Shown here one piece after another: positions 1 to 9,062 of a DNA stretch of 52,108 nucleotides; positions within the stretch are counted from its first letter, which is position 1, and every line of letters begins with the position of its first letter. The translations under genes and the position numbers were made by a program. The stretch spans positions 1-52,108 of the forward strand of contig NZ_NXLV01000011.1 in the NCBI RefSeq assembly GCF_003364205.1, given 5' to 3'. The notes beneath the pieces were generated by a model that was not told the DNA's origin, ran no database searches, and saw nothing but the letters and a program-made list of their open reading frames with translations. The DNA is from Helicobacter brantae (lineage in GTDB: Bacteria > Campylobacterota > Campylobacteria > Campylobacterales > Helicobacteraceae).

Positions 1-79
1 CTCTCACAAATCTTTTAAGAGGATAGAAAATCTCTTTATCTAGCTCTCTCATCAAAAAAATCTATCCATAGATAGATAG

Positions 80-260
80 TAGTCTTGCTGATACCTCTAG
101 TTTCTAGAGGTATCACAGAGCCTACTCCTTTGTTGAGAATTTTGATTTTTAAGGCTCTGTTTTTGTTTTTTTCTCATTTTTGAGTGGGCTTTGCCCCACT
201 CTAGCAAAGATTTGCTGATACTTCTTTAGCTTAATCAAGGAAGTATCACAGAGTTTTTCC
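80..260. repeat. Two related hairpin elements upstream of uvrA
   Basis: Two copies share the flanks TTGCTGATAC ... GTATCACAGAG. Copy 1 (90-114) is a perfect 11-bp inverted repeat, GATACCTCTAG, with a TTT loop. Copy 2 has arms GATACTTC (217-224) and GAAGTATC (240-247) with a 15-nt loop and is followed by ACAGAGTTTTT. A further stem GAGTGGG/CCCACTC lies between them (182-188 and 195-201). They may be terminators or small structured RNAs belonging to something left of the window. I see no coding sequence in 1-384. Confidence 0.5.
116..172 (+). terminator. Possible long-loop terminator
   Basis: CAGAGCCT (116-123) can pair with AGGCTCTG (152-159), and a T-rich run (160-172, one G) follows directly. 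The 28-nt loop is long for an intrinsic terminator, so this is tentative. It would end a plus-strand transcript that begins left of the window. Confidence 0.35.
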
Positions 261-344
261 CCTAGCCTATTGCAAGAGGGTATAAAAGCCCTCTTAACCC
301 ACTCGCTCAAAAACTTCTAATACCTTTATTTGTGAGTTTTAATC

Positions 345-350
345 TATAAT
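345..350 (+). promoter_or_regulatory. uvrA promoter -10 box
   Basis: A perfect TATAAT lies 34 nt upstream of the uvrA start codon. No clear -35 box is visible, as is usual for Campylobacterota sigma-70 promoters. A GGAG ribosome binding site follows at 375-378. Confidence 0.6.
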
Positions 351-384
351 CACAGATTTAATCCCCAATCTTTTGGAGCAATAA

Positions 385-3189
385 ATGACAGAATACATCA
401 CAATCACAGGTGCGAAAGAAAACAATCTCAAAAATATCAACCTCACTCTTCCCAAAAACAAACTAATCGTCTTCACAGGACTTAGTGGAAGTGGCAAAAG
501 CACCCTAGCATTTGACACCCTCTATGCTGAAGGACAAAGACGCTATATCGAATCCCTCTCAAGCTATGCAAGACAATTCTTGGATAAAGTGGGCAAACCC
601 AATGTCGATAAGATTGAGGGGCTAACCCCTGCGATTGCGATCGATCAAAAAACCACTTCCAAAAACCCTCGCTCCACCGTGGGGACGATTACAGAAATTT
701 ATGACTATTTAAGACTTTTGTATGCAAGGGTGGGCAAACAGCATTGTCATCTCTGTGGCAAACCTATCTCTCATATGATACAAACTGATATTATCAATCA
801 AGTGCTATCTCTCCCCCAAGAGAGCAAACTTATCATTCTCTCCCCTATCATCAAAGAAAAAAAAGGAAGCTTTGCTGATAAGCTTGAATCTTTACGCCAA
901 AAGGGATATGTAAGAGCCTATATCGATGGGGTAATGGTGCGACTTGATGAAGAGATTACACTAAGCAAAACCAAAAAACACACAATCAAAGTCGTGATTG
1001 ATAGAGTGGTTTTAAATGAAGAAAACCACACAAGAATCGCTCAAGGAGTAGAAAAAGCCCTTAAAGAATCTTATGGGGAAGTCGAGCTTGAAATCTTGGG
1101 AGAAGAAGGCTCTAAATTTTTGCATTACTCTGAGCATTTTGCTTGTTTTGATTGCAAGGTGAGTTTTGAGCCACTAGAACCTCTAAGCTTCTCATTCAAC
1201 TCTCCAAAAGGAGCGTGTGAGGATTGTGGGGGATTGGGAATGAAATACAGCATTGATATCAAAAAGATTCTCAATCGCTCTCTTCCCCTCAATCAAGGAG
1301 CAATCAAATTCATCTTTGGCTTCAATCGTGGGTATTACAATCTTCTTTTTGAAGGGTTTTGTGAGGCCAATAAAATCGATATGAAAAAATGCTTTGATGA
1401 GCTTGAGTCTGTGGAGCAAAACGCCCTGCTTTATGGCAATAGTGTAGAAGTGGAGCTAAACTGGAGAGGAAGCAAACTCAAACGCCCTTGGCAAGGGATT
1501 ATGCAAATTGCCTATGATTTATTCAAAGATGAAAAAGATTTGGCTGATTTTATGAGCGAGAAGACTTGCCCAAGCTGTCAAGGACATAGGCTAAAGCCCC
1601 AATCTTTGGCTGTCAAAGTCGCTGATAAGGGGATCGCTGAAGTGCTAGATATGCCCTTGCAAGAGTGCTATGAGTTTTTTGCAAATGAAGATAATTTCTC
1701 CTATCTCACAGCCCAAGAGCACCTTATCGCCTCTCCTATCTTCAAAGAGATTAGAGAGCGATTGTTTTTTCTCTATGATGTGGGGCTTGGATACCTCACA
1801 CTTGGAAGAGATGCAAGGACGATTAGTGGAGGGGAAAGTCAGAGGATTAGAATCGCCTCTCAAATCGGAAGTGGTTTGACAGGAGTGATGTATGTGTTAG
1901 ATGAGCCAAGTATCGGACTTCACGAGAGGGATACCCTCAAACTCATTCGCACCCTAAGAAGTTTGCAAGAGAAAGGCAACACCGTGATTGTGGTAGAGCA
2001 CGACAAAGAAACAATTTTGCAAGCAGACTTCATCGTGGATATTGGTCCAAGAGCAGGGGTAAATGGAGGAGAAGTGATTTTCTCAGGAAGTGTGAAAGAA
2101 CTTTTGAAGCAAAACACCCTTACAGCCCAATATATCAATGGAGAGAAGCAAATTTTCTATCCTCACAACAGACCTCAAGAAAAATTTATCGAGATTCAAA
2201 ATGTCAATATCAACAACATTAAAAACCTCAATGTCAAAATCCCACTTTCAAACTTTGTGTGTATCACAGGAGTGAGTGGAAGTGGAAAAAGCTCTTTGAT
2301 CCTCCAAACCCTCCTCCCAGTGGCTCAAGAACTCCTCAACCATAGCAAAAAGATTCAAAAATGCGATGGGGTGAGTATCATCGGATTAGAGCAACTTGAT
2401 AAAGTCATCTACCTAGATCAAAGCCCTATTGGGCGAACTCCACGCTCCAATCCTGCCACCTATACAGGGGTAATGGACGATATAAGGGCACTCTTTGCTG
2501 AAGTGAAAGAGGCTAAGATTCGAGGCTACAATGTAGGGAGATTTAGCTTCAATGTCAAAGGTGGGCGATGTGAGAAGTGTCAAGGCGAGGGAGAGATAAA
2601 AATCGAAATGCACTTCTTGCCTGATGTAATGGTAAAGTGTGATAGCTGTAATGGTAGCCGATACAACTCCCAAACGCTTGAAATCCTCTACAAAGACAAG
2701 TCAATCGCTGATGTTCTCAATATGAGTGTTGATGAAGCCCTACCTTTCTTCTCCAAACTCCCCAAAATCGCCCAAAAGCTCCAAACCCTCCAAGATGTGG
2801 GGCTTGGCTATATCACACTAGGGCAAAATGCCACAACCCTTAGTGGTGGGGAAGCTCAAAGAATCAAACTTGCCAAAGAGCTTTCACGCAAAGACACAGG
2901 CAAAACGCTCTATATCCTTGATGAGCCTACGACGGGATTGCATTTTGCTGATGTGGATCGATTGACAAAAGTATTGCACCATTTAGTCAGTTTGGGGAAT
3001 TCTGCGATAGTGATTGAACATAATCTTGATATGATTAAGAATGCTGATTATATCATCGACATTGGACCTGAAGGTGGAGATAAAGGAGGAAAAATCGTGG
3101 ATATGGGAAGTGTAGAGCATATTGCCAAAAATGCCAAAAAAAGTGGAAGCTATACAGGAGCATTCCTAGCCAAAGAGTTGCAATGCTAA
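385..3189 (+). CDS. uvrA: Excinuclease ABC subunit A
   Basis: UvrA is the damage-recognition ATPase of nucleotide excision repair; it acts as a dimer with UvrB in the cytoplasm. The 934 residues are full length for the family. Visible features in order are the first Walker A, GLSGSGKS (about residues 32-39), a CxxC pair (CHLC), the insertion zinc finger (CFDC...CEDC), the first ABC signature ISGGESQR with the Walker B VLDEPS, the second Walker A GVSGSGKS, the second zinc finger (CEKC...CDSC), and the second signature LSGGEAQR with ILDEPT. The ATG at 385 has GGAG 6 nt upstream. The next gene overlaps its end by 7 bp, so the two are probably cotranscribed. Confidence 0.98.
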   Translation: MTEYITITGAKENNLKNINLTLPKNKLIVFTGLSGSGKSTLAFDTLYAEGQRRYIESLSSYARQFLDKVGKPNVDKIEGLTPAIAIDQKTTSKNPRSTVGTITEIYDYLRLLYARVGKQHCHLCGKPISHMIQTDIINQVLSLPQESKLIILSPIIKEKKGSFADKLESLRQKGYVRAYIDGVMVRLDEEITLSKTKKHTIKVVIDRVVLNEENHTRIAQGVEKALKESYGEVELEILGEEGSKFLHYSEHFACFDCKVSFEPLEPLSFSFNSPKGACEDCGGLGMKYSIDIKKILNRSLPLNQGAIKFIFGFNRGYYNLLFEGFCEANKIDMKKCFDELESVEQNALLYGNSVEVELNWRGSKLKRPWQGIMQIAYDLFKDEKDLADFMSEKTCPSCQGHRLKPQSLAVKVADKGIAEVLDMPLQECYEFFANEDNFSYLTAQEHLIASPIFKEIRERLFFLYDVGLGYLTLGRDARTISGGESQRIRIASQIGSGLTGVMYVLDEPSIGLHERDTLKLIRTLRSLQEKGNTVIVVEHDKETILQADFIVDIGPRAGVNGGEVIFSGSVKELLKQNTLTAQYINGEKQIFYPHNRPQEKFIEIQNVNINNIKNLNVKIPLSNFVCITGVSGSGKSSLILQTLLPVAQELLNHSKKIQKCDGVSIIGLEQLDKVIYLDQSPIGRTPRSNPATYTGVMDDIRALFAEVKEAKIRGYNVGRFSFNVKGGRCEKCQGEGEIKIEMHFLPDVMVKCDSCNGSRYNSQTLEILYKDKSIADVLNMSVDEALPFFSKLPKIAQKLQTLQDVGLGYITLGQNATTLSGGEAQRIKLAKELSRKDTGKTLYILDEPTTGLHFADVDRLTKVLHHLVSLGNSAIVIEHNLDMIKNADYIIDIGPEGGDKGGKIVDMGSVEHIAKNAKKSGSYTGAFLAKELQC

Positions 3190-3749
3190 AGAGTTGTCTA
3201 GTTTTGGGGGTTTTGAGTGTCTTGCTTTTTGGAGCTGAAAGCCCAAACCCCTATATAGAGGCCTCTAAGAAAAAAAAAGATCCCCATGTAACCTCAACTC
3301 ACGGCAAACCCGTCCCTCGCTATCAACTCCTCCCACCCGTAACTGCCAAAAAACCCAAGCCCAAACCAAAGCCCAAACCCAAAATCATCATCGATGAAAA
3401 TGGCAAAGAAGTAGTTGTGCAAGAAGAAGAGGTCAAGCTCAGCCCTCAAGAGCTAGAGCTAAAAGAGGCAAAAATGAAATGTATTGATGATGATGGGGCG
3501 TGGTGCTGGAAGGTGGGAATCTACTATCTTGAGGGAAAAATCGTGGAGCAAGACTATGATGAAGCCCTCAAAGCTTTTGAGGCAGGATGTGCCAAAAAAA
3601 GTGGAGGAGCGTGTTATAACGCAGGATACCTCTATGAGTTTGGGCGAGGAGATATCCCCTATGATCACGCAAAAGCCCTAGATTACTTCCTCAAATCTTG
3701 CAACTATGGATATGATAGAGGGTGTGGAGCGTGGAGGGATATGAAGTAA
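3183..3749 (+). CDS. Secreted Sel1-repeat (Hcp-like) protein
   Basis: The 188-residue protein begins with a signal peptide (MLKSCLVLGVLSVLLFGAES). A charged linker follows with five to six Pro-Lys dipeptides (about residues 55-68), then two to three Sel1-like repeats with the paired cysteines typical of Helicobacter cysteine-rich proteins. Those repeats form alpha/alpha hairpins stapled by disulfides, so a periplasmic or secreted location is likely. It starts inside the last codons of uvrA, but nothing suggests a repair role; the pairing is probably only transcriptional. The specific function is unknown. Confidence 0.8.
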   Translation: MLKSCLVLGVLSVLLFGAESPNPYIEASKKKKDPHVTSTHGKPVPRYQLLPPVTAKKPKPKPKPKPKIIIDENGKEVVVQEEEVKLSPQELELKEAKMKCIDDDGAWCWKVGIYYLEGKIVEQDYDEALKAFEAGCAKKSGGACYNAGYLYEFGRGDIPYDHAKALDYFLKSCNYGYDRGCGAWRDMK

Positions 3750-3840
3750 TCCCCCTACTCTTCTCTCCTCAAAAAACCAAAATCTCAAAAACCCTTCTCT
3801 GTATTCTTCAAAAAAGTGTTACAAAATGTAAAAAAATATC

Positions 3841-3865
3841 AAAATTGAAAAAAATTTTCAATTTT
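3841..3865. repeat. AT-only inverted repeat upstream of the poly-G promoter
   Basis: AAAATTGAAAA (3841-3851) and TTTTCAATTTT (3855-3865) form a perfect 11-bp inverted repeat with an AAA loop. It could end the Sel1 gene's transcript or act as an AT-rich upstream element for the promoter at 3881-3906. The stem has only two G-C pairs. Confidence 0.45.
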
Positions 3866-3880
3866 TTTCAATTTTTAAGC

Positions 3881-3906
3881 TTCTTTTAAGGGGGGGGGGG
3901 TAGAAT
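3881..3906 (+). promoter_or_regulatory. Promoter with 11-G tract in the spacer
   Basis: An uninterrupted run of 11 G (3890-3900) directly abuts a -10-like TAGAAT (3901-3906), 34 nt before the ATG of the outer membrane protein gene at 3940. The tract lies where the -35/-10 spacer should be, so slipped-strand changes would alter promoter geometry. Transcriptional phase variation of this kind is well known for surface-protein genes. AAGGAG at 3928-3933 is the ribosome binding site. Confidence 0.65.
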
Positions 3907-3939
3907 GCGATTTTTCATTTTTATTACAAGGAGAAAAAT

Positions 3940-4758
3940 ATGAAAAAAGCATTAGCTTTTTTATTTGCGTGTGCTTTGGTATTTGCAGTAGATCCAGAGC
4001 TTGAAGAAGAGATTGCAGGACTTGAGGAAACAAAGGCCTCTATTGAAGAGCAACTCAAGGCAGATGATGCCAATACTGCTGTTTTGAATTTGGAGCTAGA
4101 AGCTCTTGAGGCACAGATTGAAAAACTCAAAAATGAGCCTTCAAGAGATGATTTCCGAACAGGTTGGTTTGCTGGTGCAGGTGTTGGAATCCTTAGCACA
4201 AATTGGGATTGGACTGCTGGAAGCGAAACACTTTATAAATCAAGTGATAATCTATTTACTATTGATGCACAAGGTGGTGGTATCACAATGTTTAATCGCT
4301 ATTTTGGGATTCAATACTATGGAGATGTTGAAATAGGCATTCCTAGCACAAGCAGTAATTTAGATGGTATCCTTCTTGCCACTGCAACTGCAAATGTTGA
4401 TTTGATTGTGAATTTTTATAATACACGAAAATTTGGAATCGGTGTATTTGCAGGTATTGGTGGAGGGACAGAAATTGTCTTTGGTGAATATAGTAGAGAT
4501 TACTCTTATAACTATCAAACAGGAAATGTTGAGGTTACAAGAAATTATGCTCCATCTCGCTATGGTTGGGTTGGAAGAGCCAATGTAGGTATGAGAATGA
4601 CATTTGGTAAATATGGAGTGGATTTTGTAGCAAAGATTCCCTTTACAGACTCAATCATTATGGATTCTGTGAATGCACCTACATACCTTCAAGGATCTGA
4701 GGTAAAACTCAAAGACAAAATTGCTTTTAGCGTTCGATTTGTCGCAGGACAATTCTAA
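3940..4758 (+). CDS. Outer membrane beta-barrel protein, coiled-coil N-terminus
   Basis: The 272-residue protein has a signal peptide (MKKALAFLFACALVFA) and then an acidic heptad-rich coiled coil (about residues 18-68: ELEEEIAGLEE, LELEALEAQIEKL). The rest is a glycine- and aromatic-rich region of alternating beta strands ending in Phe, the outer-membrane insertion signature. Its barrel is paralogous to the next gene: both have MFNRYFG, an NVG-R--FG strand and a following stretch ending in IP. It has its own poly-G promoter, so expression is probably phase variable. A porin-like or adhesin role is possible but not shown. Confidence 0.8.
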   Translation: MKKALAFLFACALVFAVDPELEEEIAGLEETKASIEEQLKADDANTAVLNLELEALEAQIEKLKNEPSRDDFRTGWFAGAGVGILSTNWDWTAGSETLYKSSDNLFTIDAQGGGITMFNRYFGIQYYGDVEIGIPSTSSNLDGILLATATANVDLIVNFYNTRKFGIGVFAGIGGGTEIVFGEYSRDYSYNYQTGNVEVTRNYAPSRYGWVGRANVGMRMTFGKYGVDFVAKIPFTDSIIMDSVNAPTYLQGSEVKLKDKIAFSVRFVAGQF

Positions 4759-4765
4759 CCCCACT

Positions 4766-4789
4766 CAATAGAGGATTTTTCCTCTATTG
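4766..4789 (+). terminator. Hairpin terminator after the first OMP gene
   Basis: CAATAGAGG (4766-4774) and CCTCTATTG (4781-4789) form a perfect 9-bp stem with an ATTTTT loop, 8 nt after the stop codon. No T-run follows, so termination efficiency is uncertain. Confidence 0.55.
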
Positions 4790-4842
4790 TTAAAAAATAC
4801 AAAACTTATCCTTCATCTAATTGCATTTCCATCTCTTTGTGA

Positions 4843-4848
4843 TATAAT
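4843..4848 (+). promoter_or_regulatory. -10 box of the second OMP gene
   Basis: A perfect TATAAT preceded by TGA lies 37 nt upstream of the ATG at 4885. It shows that this paralog is transcribed from an ordinary promoter, unlike its upstream neighbour with the poly-G spacer. Confidence 0.6.
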
Positions 4849-4884
4849 CTTTGCCTTATCAATCTCAAAATGAAAGGAAAAAAT

Positions 4885-5752
4885 ATGAAAAGACTCGTTT
4901 TTTCATCATTGATTGCTTCTTCATATCTTTTTGCAATAGATATGACATTAGAAGAATTACAACAAGAAAACCAAAGATTGCAACTCCAAATCCAAAATGC
5001 ACAAATGAAGCAACAACTTCAAAGTATGACACAAGAGAATACAACTACTCCCCCCCCCCCAACAAGTAGAAAAACACGATAAACACGAGCCTGAAAGCTC
5101 CAAAATTTCACAATCCCAAGACAAAACTCCACCTCAAGAACAATCAGAGCAAACACAAGAGGAAACTATCATTTCCAAAGATGAGTATAGAAAAGGGATT
5201 TTATGGGGAATTGGACTTGGTGGGGTGCTTTCTGAATATCAAACACCCTCTGCCATTTTTGGCTCAAGTCTTTTGAGCAATGAATCTATCTCGTTTTTCT
5301 CTCTTCAATCACAGCTTGGACAGATTTTGATGTTTAATCGATATTTTGGCTTACAACATTATGCTAATTTAGAGCTTGATTTTGGTGGAAACTCAATGTG
5401 GAGTAATATCTATGCAGATGTTACTTACAATCTTGATTTGCTACTCAACACTTACAATAGCGACTCTTTTGGAAGTGGATTGATTCTAGGTGTGGGTGCA
5501 GGACTTAAAATCTCCTCCTTCAAACTTGCATTAGAAGATCAATCCACAAAAATGGCTGATTTTATAGCCAAAGTCAATGTAGGGGCAAGACTGATTTTTG
5601 GACGCTCTTTTGCACTTGATGTCATTATGAGAATCCCCTTGCTTGAAACTCAAACAGGCTATTATCGCACTACCTCATCAGGAGATAAAGAATTTTTGAA
5701 ATACAAAGACTATTTTTCTGTGGCTGTAAATCTCACACTTGGCACTTTTTAA
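4885..5752 (+). pseudogene. Phase-variable outer membrane protein gene, OFF here
   Basis: The start is the ATG at 4885, with AAAGGA upstream; an in-frame ATG at 4870 has no clear ribosome site. The signal peptide (MKRLVFSSLIASSYLFA) is followed by a short coiled coil and then a run of 11 C (5050-5060). In this sequence the frame ends at the TAA at 5080-5082, giving about 65 residues. The other frame stays open straight from the tract to 5752, giving a Gln/Glu-rich linker and a barrel ending in Phe. Removing one C (10 C) or adding two joins the frames into about 288 residues. The barrel is a paralog of the preceding protein. Translational phase variation is the best explanation; a homopolymer sequencing error is the alternative. 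Confidence 0.85.
5050..5060 (+). repeat. 11-C phase-variation tract inside the OMP gene
   Basis: Eleven consecutive C encode Pro codons at the end of the N-terminal coiled coil. The upstream and downstream reading frames differ by exactly one base across the tract, so its length sets the ON/OFF state. Confidence 0.85.
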
Positions 5753-8700
5753 TCCAAGATGATATACTCTGCTCCTCTTGTAGATACACCACTCCCCCCA
5801 AAGCTTGGATTTGGAGGGGTTGTAATCTTCTCACCAAAGATAAATCTCACGCCTACATTGAGATTGAATACGGGTTGAATGTATCCCAAAAACTTAGAAT
5901 CTGCTTCAAAATACATTCTGACTCTATCTTCAAAAATGATATTTCCCCCTACTCCTACTTTGAGATTGAACAATCCTTTGCTATTGAGGGTAACCTCATT
6001 GACAGGGCTTGAAATCAAAACATTGCCCTTGCTAAATGCTGTATATTCTCCCCCAAAAGTTGCAAAAATATCTCCAAGCACTCTAGGGCTATCAAATCGC
6101 TTCCCAAAATCCACACCTGCCCTCATCTGCAATGGAGTGGAAGAAGAGAGAGTGGAGTTGAGGGCATACCCTCCAATATGGCTAAACTCCACGCTCTGCC
6201 CTGATAGCACCCCCAATGCCACTCCCACTTCAGGCTTGAGATAGAAAAACCCTCTTTGAAAATCTTGTGTAAAAATAGGAAGTCTAAATTTTTTACCCAC
6301 CTCAACTGAAGCGATGAAGCCGTGAGTGGAGAGCTTGGGAGCATTATTGACTAACTCTTCTACCCCCATAACAAACTCACTACTTGCATAAAAATACTTC
6401 AGCACGCTATCGATATAAAGTCCATTGTGAAACAAAAAAGTATCATACACACTCACCCCAAAGCTCATCGCACTGCCCTCATAAGCTTTGGAAACCCCCT
6501 CAAACTCTCCACCCCAATCTTGATAAAAACTCACATCAAATCCACCCCCTAAGAAGTTTCTCCCATAGGGGGTATAAAAGCTATAATCAGCCCCAAAAGA
6601 AAGCGTAGTATTCATCTGCTTAGAGGAGATAAACTCGCTCCCCTCCTCTCCTAGCATAATTCCATATTTAATCTTGCTCCATACATTGGTAGGGGTGGTG
6701 AGATTCCTTAAATCCCCTAAGCGTGAATGGAGATTTTCGACTTGAAAACTCCAAATTTTGTATTGTGAGGATAAAAGGGTGTTAATCACTTTGGCAGGGG
6801 TGGAGAGCGTGGGTGTGGGGAGTGTGATTGTGGGAGGTGTAGGGGGCGTGGGTGTGGGAGTTTCAGGCTCAGGCTCAGGTGTGGGTTCAGGGTCAGGTTC
6901 AGGTTCAGGTTCAGGATCTATGGGTGGTTCAGGAGTAGGCTCTACATATTCCCCCAAAATCCACTCATACCCCACGACATTATCATTTTCATCTTTTTTC
7001 TCTACCTTTGTAAGCTTAGTATCATACTCATACACTCCAAAGCTACTCTTTGCTCCCACAAACTCTCCCCCTCCATTAGTGCTAGTTTGCTCTGCGACAA
7101 CAATATGCTCATCATAGAGATTGGTTTGAAGCAATGATTTATCAAGCTTGTTGAGATCCCAAAAGATTTTGATATTGTGAGTGCCTTGCAAGGTGGTAGT
7201 AGAGATTTTATCTGTGGCAATTTTCCCTCCCTTGGCATCTACTCCCCACGCAGTGCGATTGAGAATCCCATACAGAGAAAAAGTCCCACCATTTCCTGTG
7301 ATGGTGTGGGCTTGTAAGAGTAGGCGATTACCCTCATTGATATTTATCAAACTTCTTGCTTGGGTTATGTCAAACCCTGATGTTGTAAAATCCACATTTG
7401 AAGCACTATTGAAAGTCAAAGTATTGACCTTGCTACTTGCTTGGATATACCAACTGGCATTGTTGCCCATTGTCATTTGGATATAATCTGTTGTATCTTG
7501 CATAATATTTCCCAAAAAAATCGCGTTATCAAGATTGACTTGGGATTTTGTAGGGGATGAGTTTGCAGATAGCTCAATGATTGCTTTTGAGGTTGAGTTT
7601 CCTTGAAGCTGAAGGGTAAAGCTTGGAGTAGAAGAGAGGGTAATATGGGAAGAAAAATTTGAGGAACTATCAATCGTGATTTGAGCTTGAGAAGCCCCAC
7701 CTAGCGAAATCCTCCCCTCATAGGTAGAATTTTGTGTGAGAGAGAAGCCTGATGTGGCATTCTCAATCAAAGAAAGGCTGAAACTCCCTGTGCTTTGAGA
7801 AGAGATAGAAGTCTCAAATGCACTCCCTCCACTTGCACTCACACTTCCCTCAATCCTTGAAGCACTAGAGTTGAGTCTATATCCTGCACTGCCTCCTAGA
7901 GCGATTCTCCCATTATAAAGCGAGGTTTGATTAAGCTCTAGGCTGTGATTGCTTTGGCTATCTGCGATGATATTACCACGCCAAGTCCCACCTGTGAGGT
8001 TGGAAGTGCTTTGAGAATTGCCCAAAGCAGTCATATCTACAATGAAGCTAGAGTTGTTGATTGTGAGATTTGCTCTTGTGCTATCTGCTAGATTAAGTAT
8101 GCCACTGATTTGGGATTGATTATCTGCAATGAGACTCATCTCTGAATTATTTGCCAAATCAAATACGCTATTGACTGCCCTTGCTTGAGAATCAAACTTG
8201 AAATTTGTATTTGAGCTATCCCTCAAAGCCACCCTGCCTTCAAGCAATGAGCGACTTGTGATGAAATTTGCCACTAGAGTGCCTGAAGAGAAGATGTCTC
8301 CCTTGAGGACAATATCATTATTTTTGAGATTGGGATTGACATAGATTGAGCCTTGTGATATATCAAAGATGGGTTTTAAAGCCCCTATACTCCCACTAGG
8401 AGTAAGCCTACCGACTGCACTCGATACATCAACATTGAGGGCTTTCTCAAAAGTAATTGAGCTATTTGCTCCTGCACGAAAAACAGAGAAAAGCCACTGC
8501 CTCTTTGTAATACTCACACTTGTATAAACATCAATAAGAATATTGCCACCACTATCTGCGTCAAAAAGACTCTTGGCTTGTTGAGTTCCTGAGATAAACA
8601 ATGCCATTGTCCCATCTCCACTAATGTTTGTGGTTTTCCCCTTGGTGTGGTTTTTGTAAATTGTGCTTTGCAAAGCAGAACCTTGAGCATTATCCACTGC

Positions 8701-8943
8701 TAAAACATTGGCATTGATGACTAGATTGTGATTGCCATTGATTGTAATATCTCCACTATAAGCCCCACTATTTTTGATGAAAGCAGAATCTATTGTGAGA
8801 TTGAGTGTGCTATCTTCAAAGACATTGATATTTGTAGGATTAGGCGTGGGATTCTGATTGAGTTCATACCACTGATTTGCAGTTTTTGCCTCAAGTATCC
8901 CATAGAACAATGCAAAACACAAAAGCCCTGTTTCTTTTTTCAA
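5749..8943 (-). CDS. Autotransporter with Pro-Glu linker
   Basis: The 1064-residue protein starts with a short signal-like segment. The start codon is TTG at 8943, because the nearby ATG at 8955 is followed at once by an in-frame stop. A Ser/Asn/Thr-rich passenger of repeating short beta strands (about residues 40-640) suggests a beta-helix. A linker of alternating Pro, Glu, Asp and Thr follows (about residues 670-710). The C-terminal 300 residues form an autotransporter barrel with N-W-KIKYG and the terminal-type strand VGVRFIFG. About 28 residues continue past that strand, which is unusual because barrels normally end at the aromatic residue. It converges with the phase-variable OMP gene, overlapping by 4 bp. 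Confidence 0.85.
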   Translation of the reverse strand: MKKETGLLCFALFYGILEAKTANQWYELNQNPTPNPTNINVFEDSTLNLTIDSAFIKNSGAYSGDITINGNHNLVINANVLAVDNAQGSALQSTIYKNHTKGKTTNISGDGTMALFISGTQQAKSLFDADSGGNILIDVYTSVSITKRQWLFSVFRAGANSSITFEKALNVDVSSAVGRLTPSGSIGALKPIFDISQGSIYVNPNLKNNDIVLKGDIFSSGTLVANFITSRSLLEGRVALRDSSNTNFKFDSQARAVNSVFDLANNSEMSLIADNQSQISGILNLADSTRANLTINNSSFIVDMTALGNSQSTSNLTGGTWRGNIIADSQSNHSLELNQTSLYNGRIALGGSAGYRLNSSASRIEGSVSASGGSAFETSISSQSTGSFSLSLIENATSGFSLTQNSTYEGRISLGGASQAQITIDSSSNFSSHITLSSTPSFTLQLQGNSTSKAIIELSANSSPTKSQVNLDNAIFLGNIMQDTTDYIQMTMGNNASWYIQASSKVNTLTFNSASNVDFTTSGFDITQARSLININEGNRLLLQAHTITGNGGTFSLYGILNRTAWGVDAKGGKIATDKISTTTLQGTHNIKIFWDLNKLDKSLLQTNLYDEHIVVAEQTSTNGGGEFVGAKSSFGVYEYDTKLTKVEKKDENDNVVGYEWILGEYVEPTPEPPIDPEPEPEPDPEPTPEPEPETPTPTPPTPPTITLPTPTLSTPAKVINTLLSSQYKIWSFQVENLHSRLGDLRNLTTPTNVWSKIKYGIMLGEEGSEFISSKQMNTTLSFGADYSFYTPYGRNFLGGGFDVSFYQDWGGEFEGVSKAYEGSAMSFGVSVYDTFLFHNGLYIDSVLKYFYASSEFVMGVEELVNNAPKLSTHGFIASVEVGKKFRLPIFTQDFQRGFFYLKPEVGVALGVLSGQSVEFSHIGGYALNSTLSSSTPLQMRAGVDFGKRFDSPRVLGDIFATFGGEYTAFSKGNVLISSPVNEVTLNSKGLFNLKVGVGGNIIFEDRVRMYFEADSKFLGYIQPVFNLNVGVRFIFGEKITTPPNPSFGGSGVSTRGAEYIILD

Positions 8944-9027
8944 TGCCTAATCCATTTATCCTAAATCTATTTCTAACTCTATCATTTTTACCCCATAGAT
9001 TCAAATCTACTTAATCCTTGTTTTAGC

Positions 9028-9033
9028 TATAAT
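9028..9033 (+). promoter_or_regulatory. Aminotransferase/xseA promoter -10 box
   Basis: A perfect TATAAT lies 29 nt upstream of the ATG at 9063, with AAGGA at about 9051-9055 as ribosome binding site. It would drive the aminotransferase-xseA pair. Confidence 0.6.
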
Positions 9034-9062
9034 CTAGCAAACACTAAAATAAGGAAAAGCAA

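Noticed and set aside
5791-5797. Six-C run near the 3' end of the first autotransporter gene as a phase-variation tract
   Set aside because: Six bases is too short for frequent slippage, and the frame through it is intact.
6758-7117. Gly/Val/Ser-rich 119-residue open frame on the plus strand
   Set aside because: It is the antisense shadow of the Pro-Glu linker of the autotransporter; its low-complexity sequence follows from that linker.
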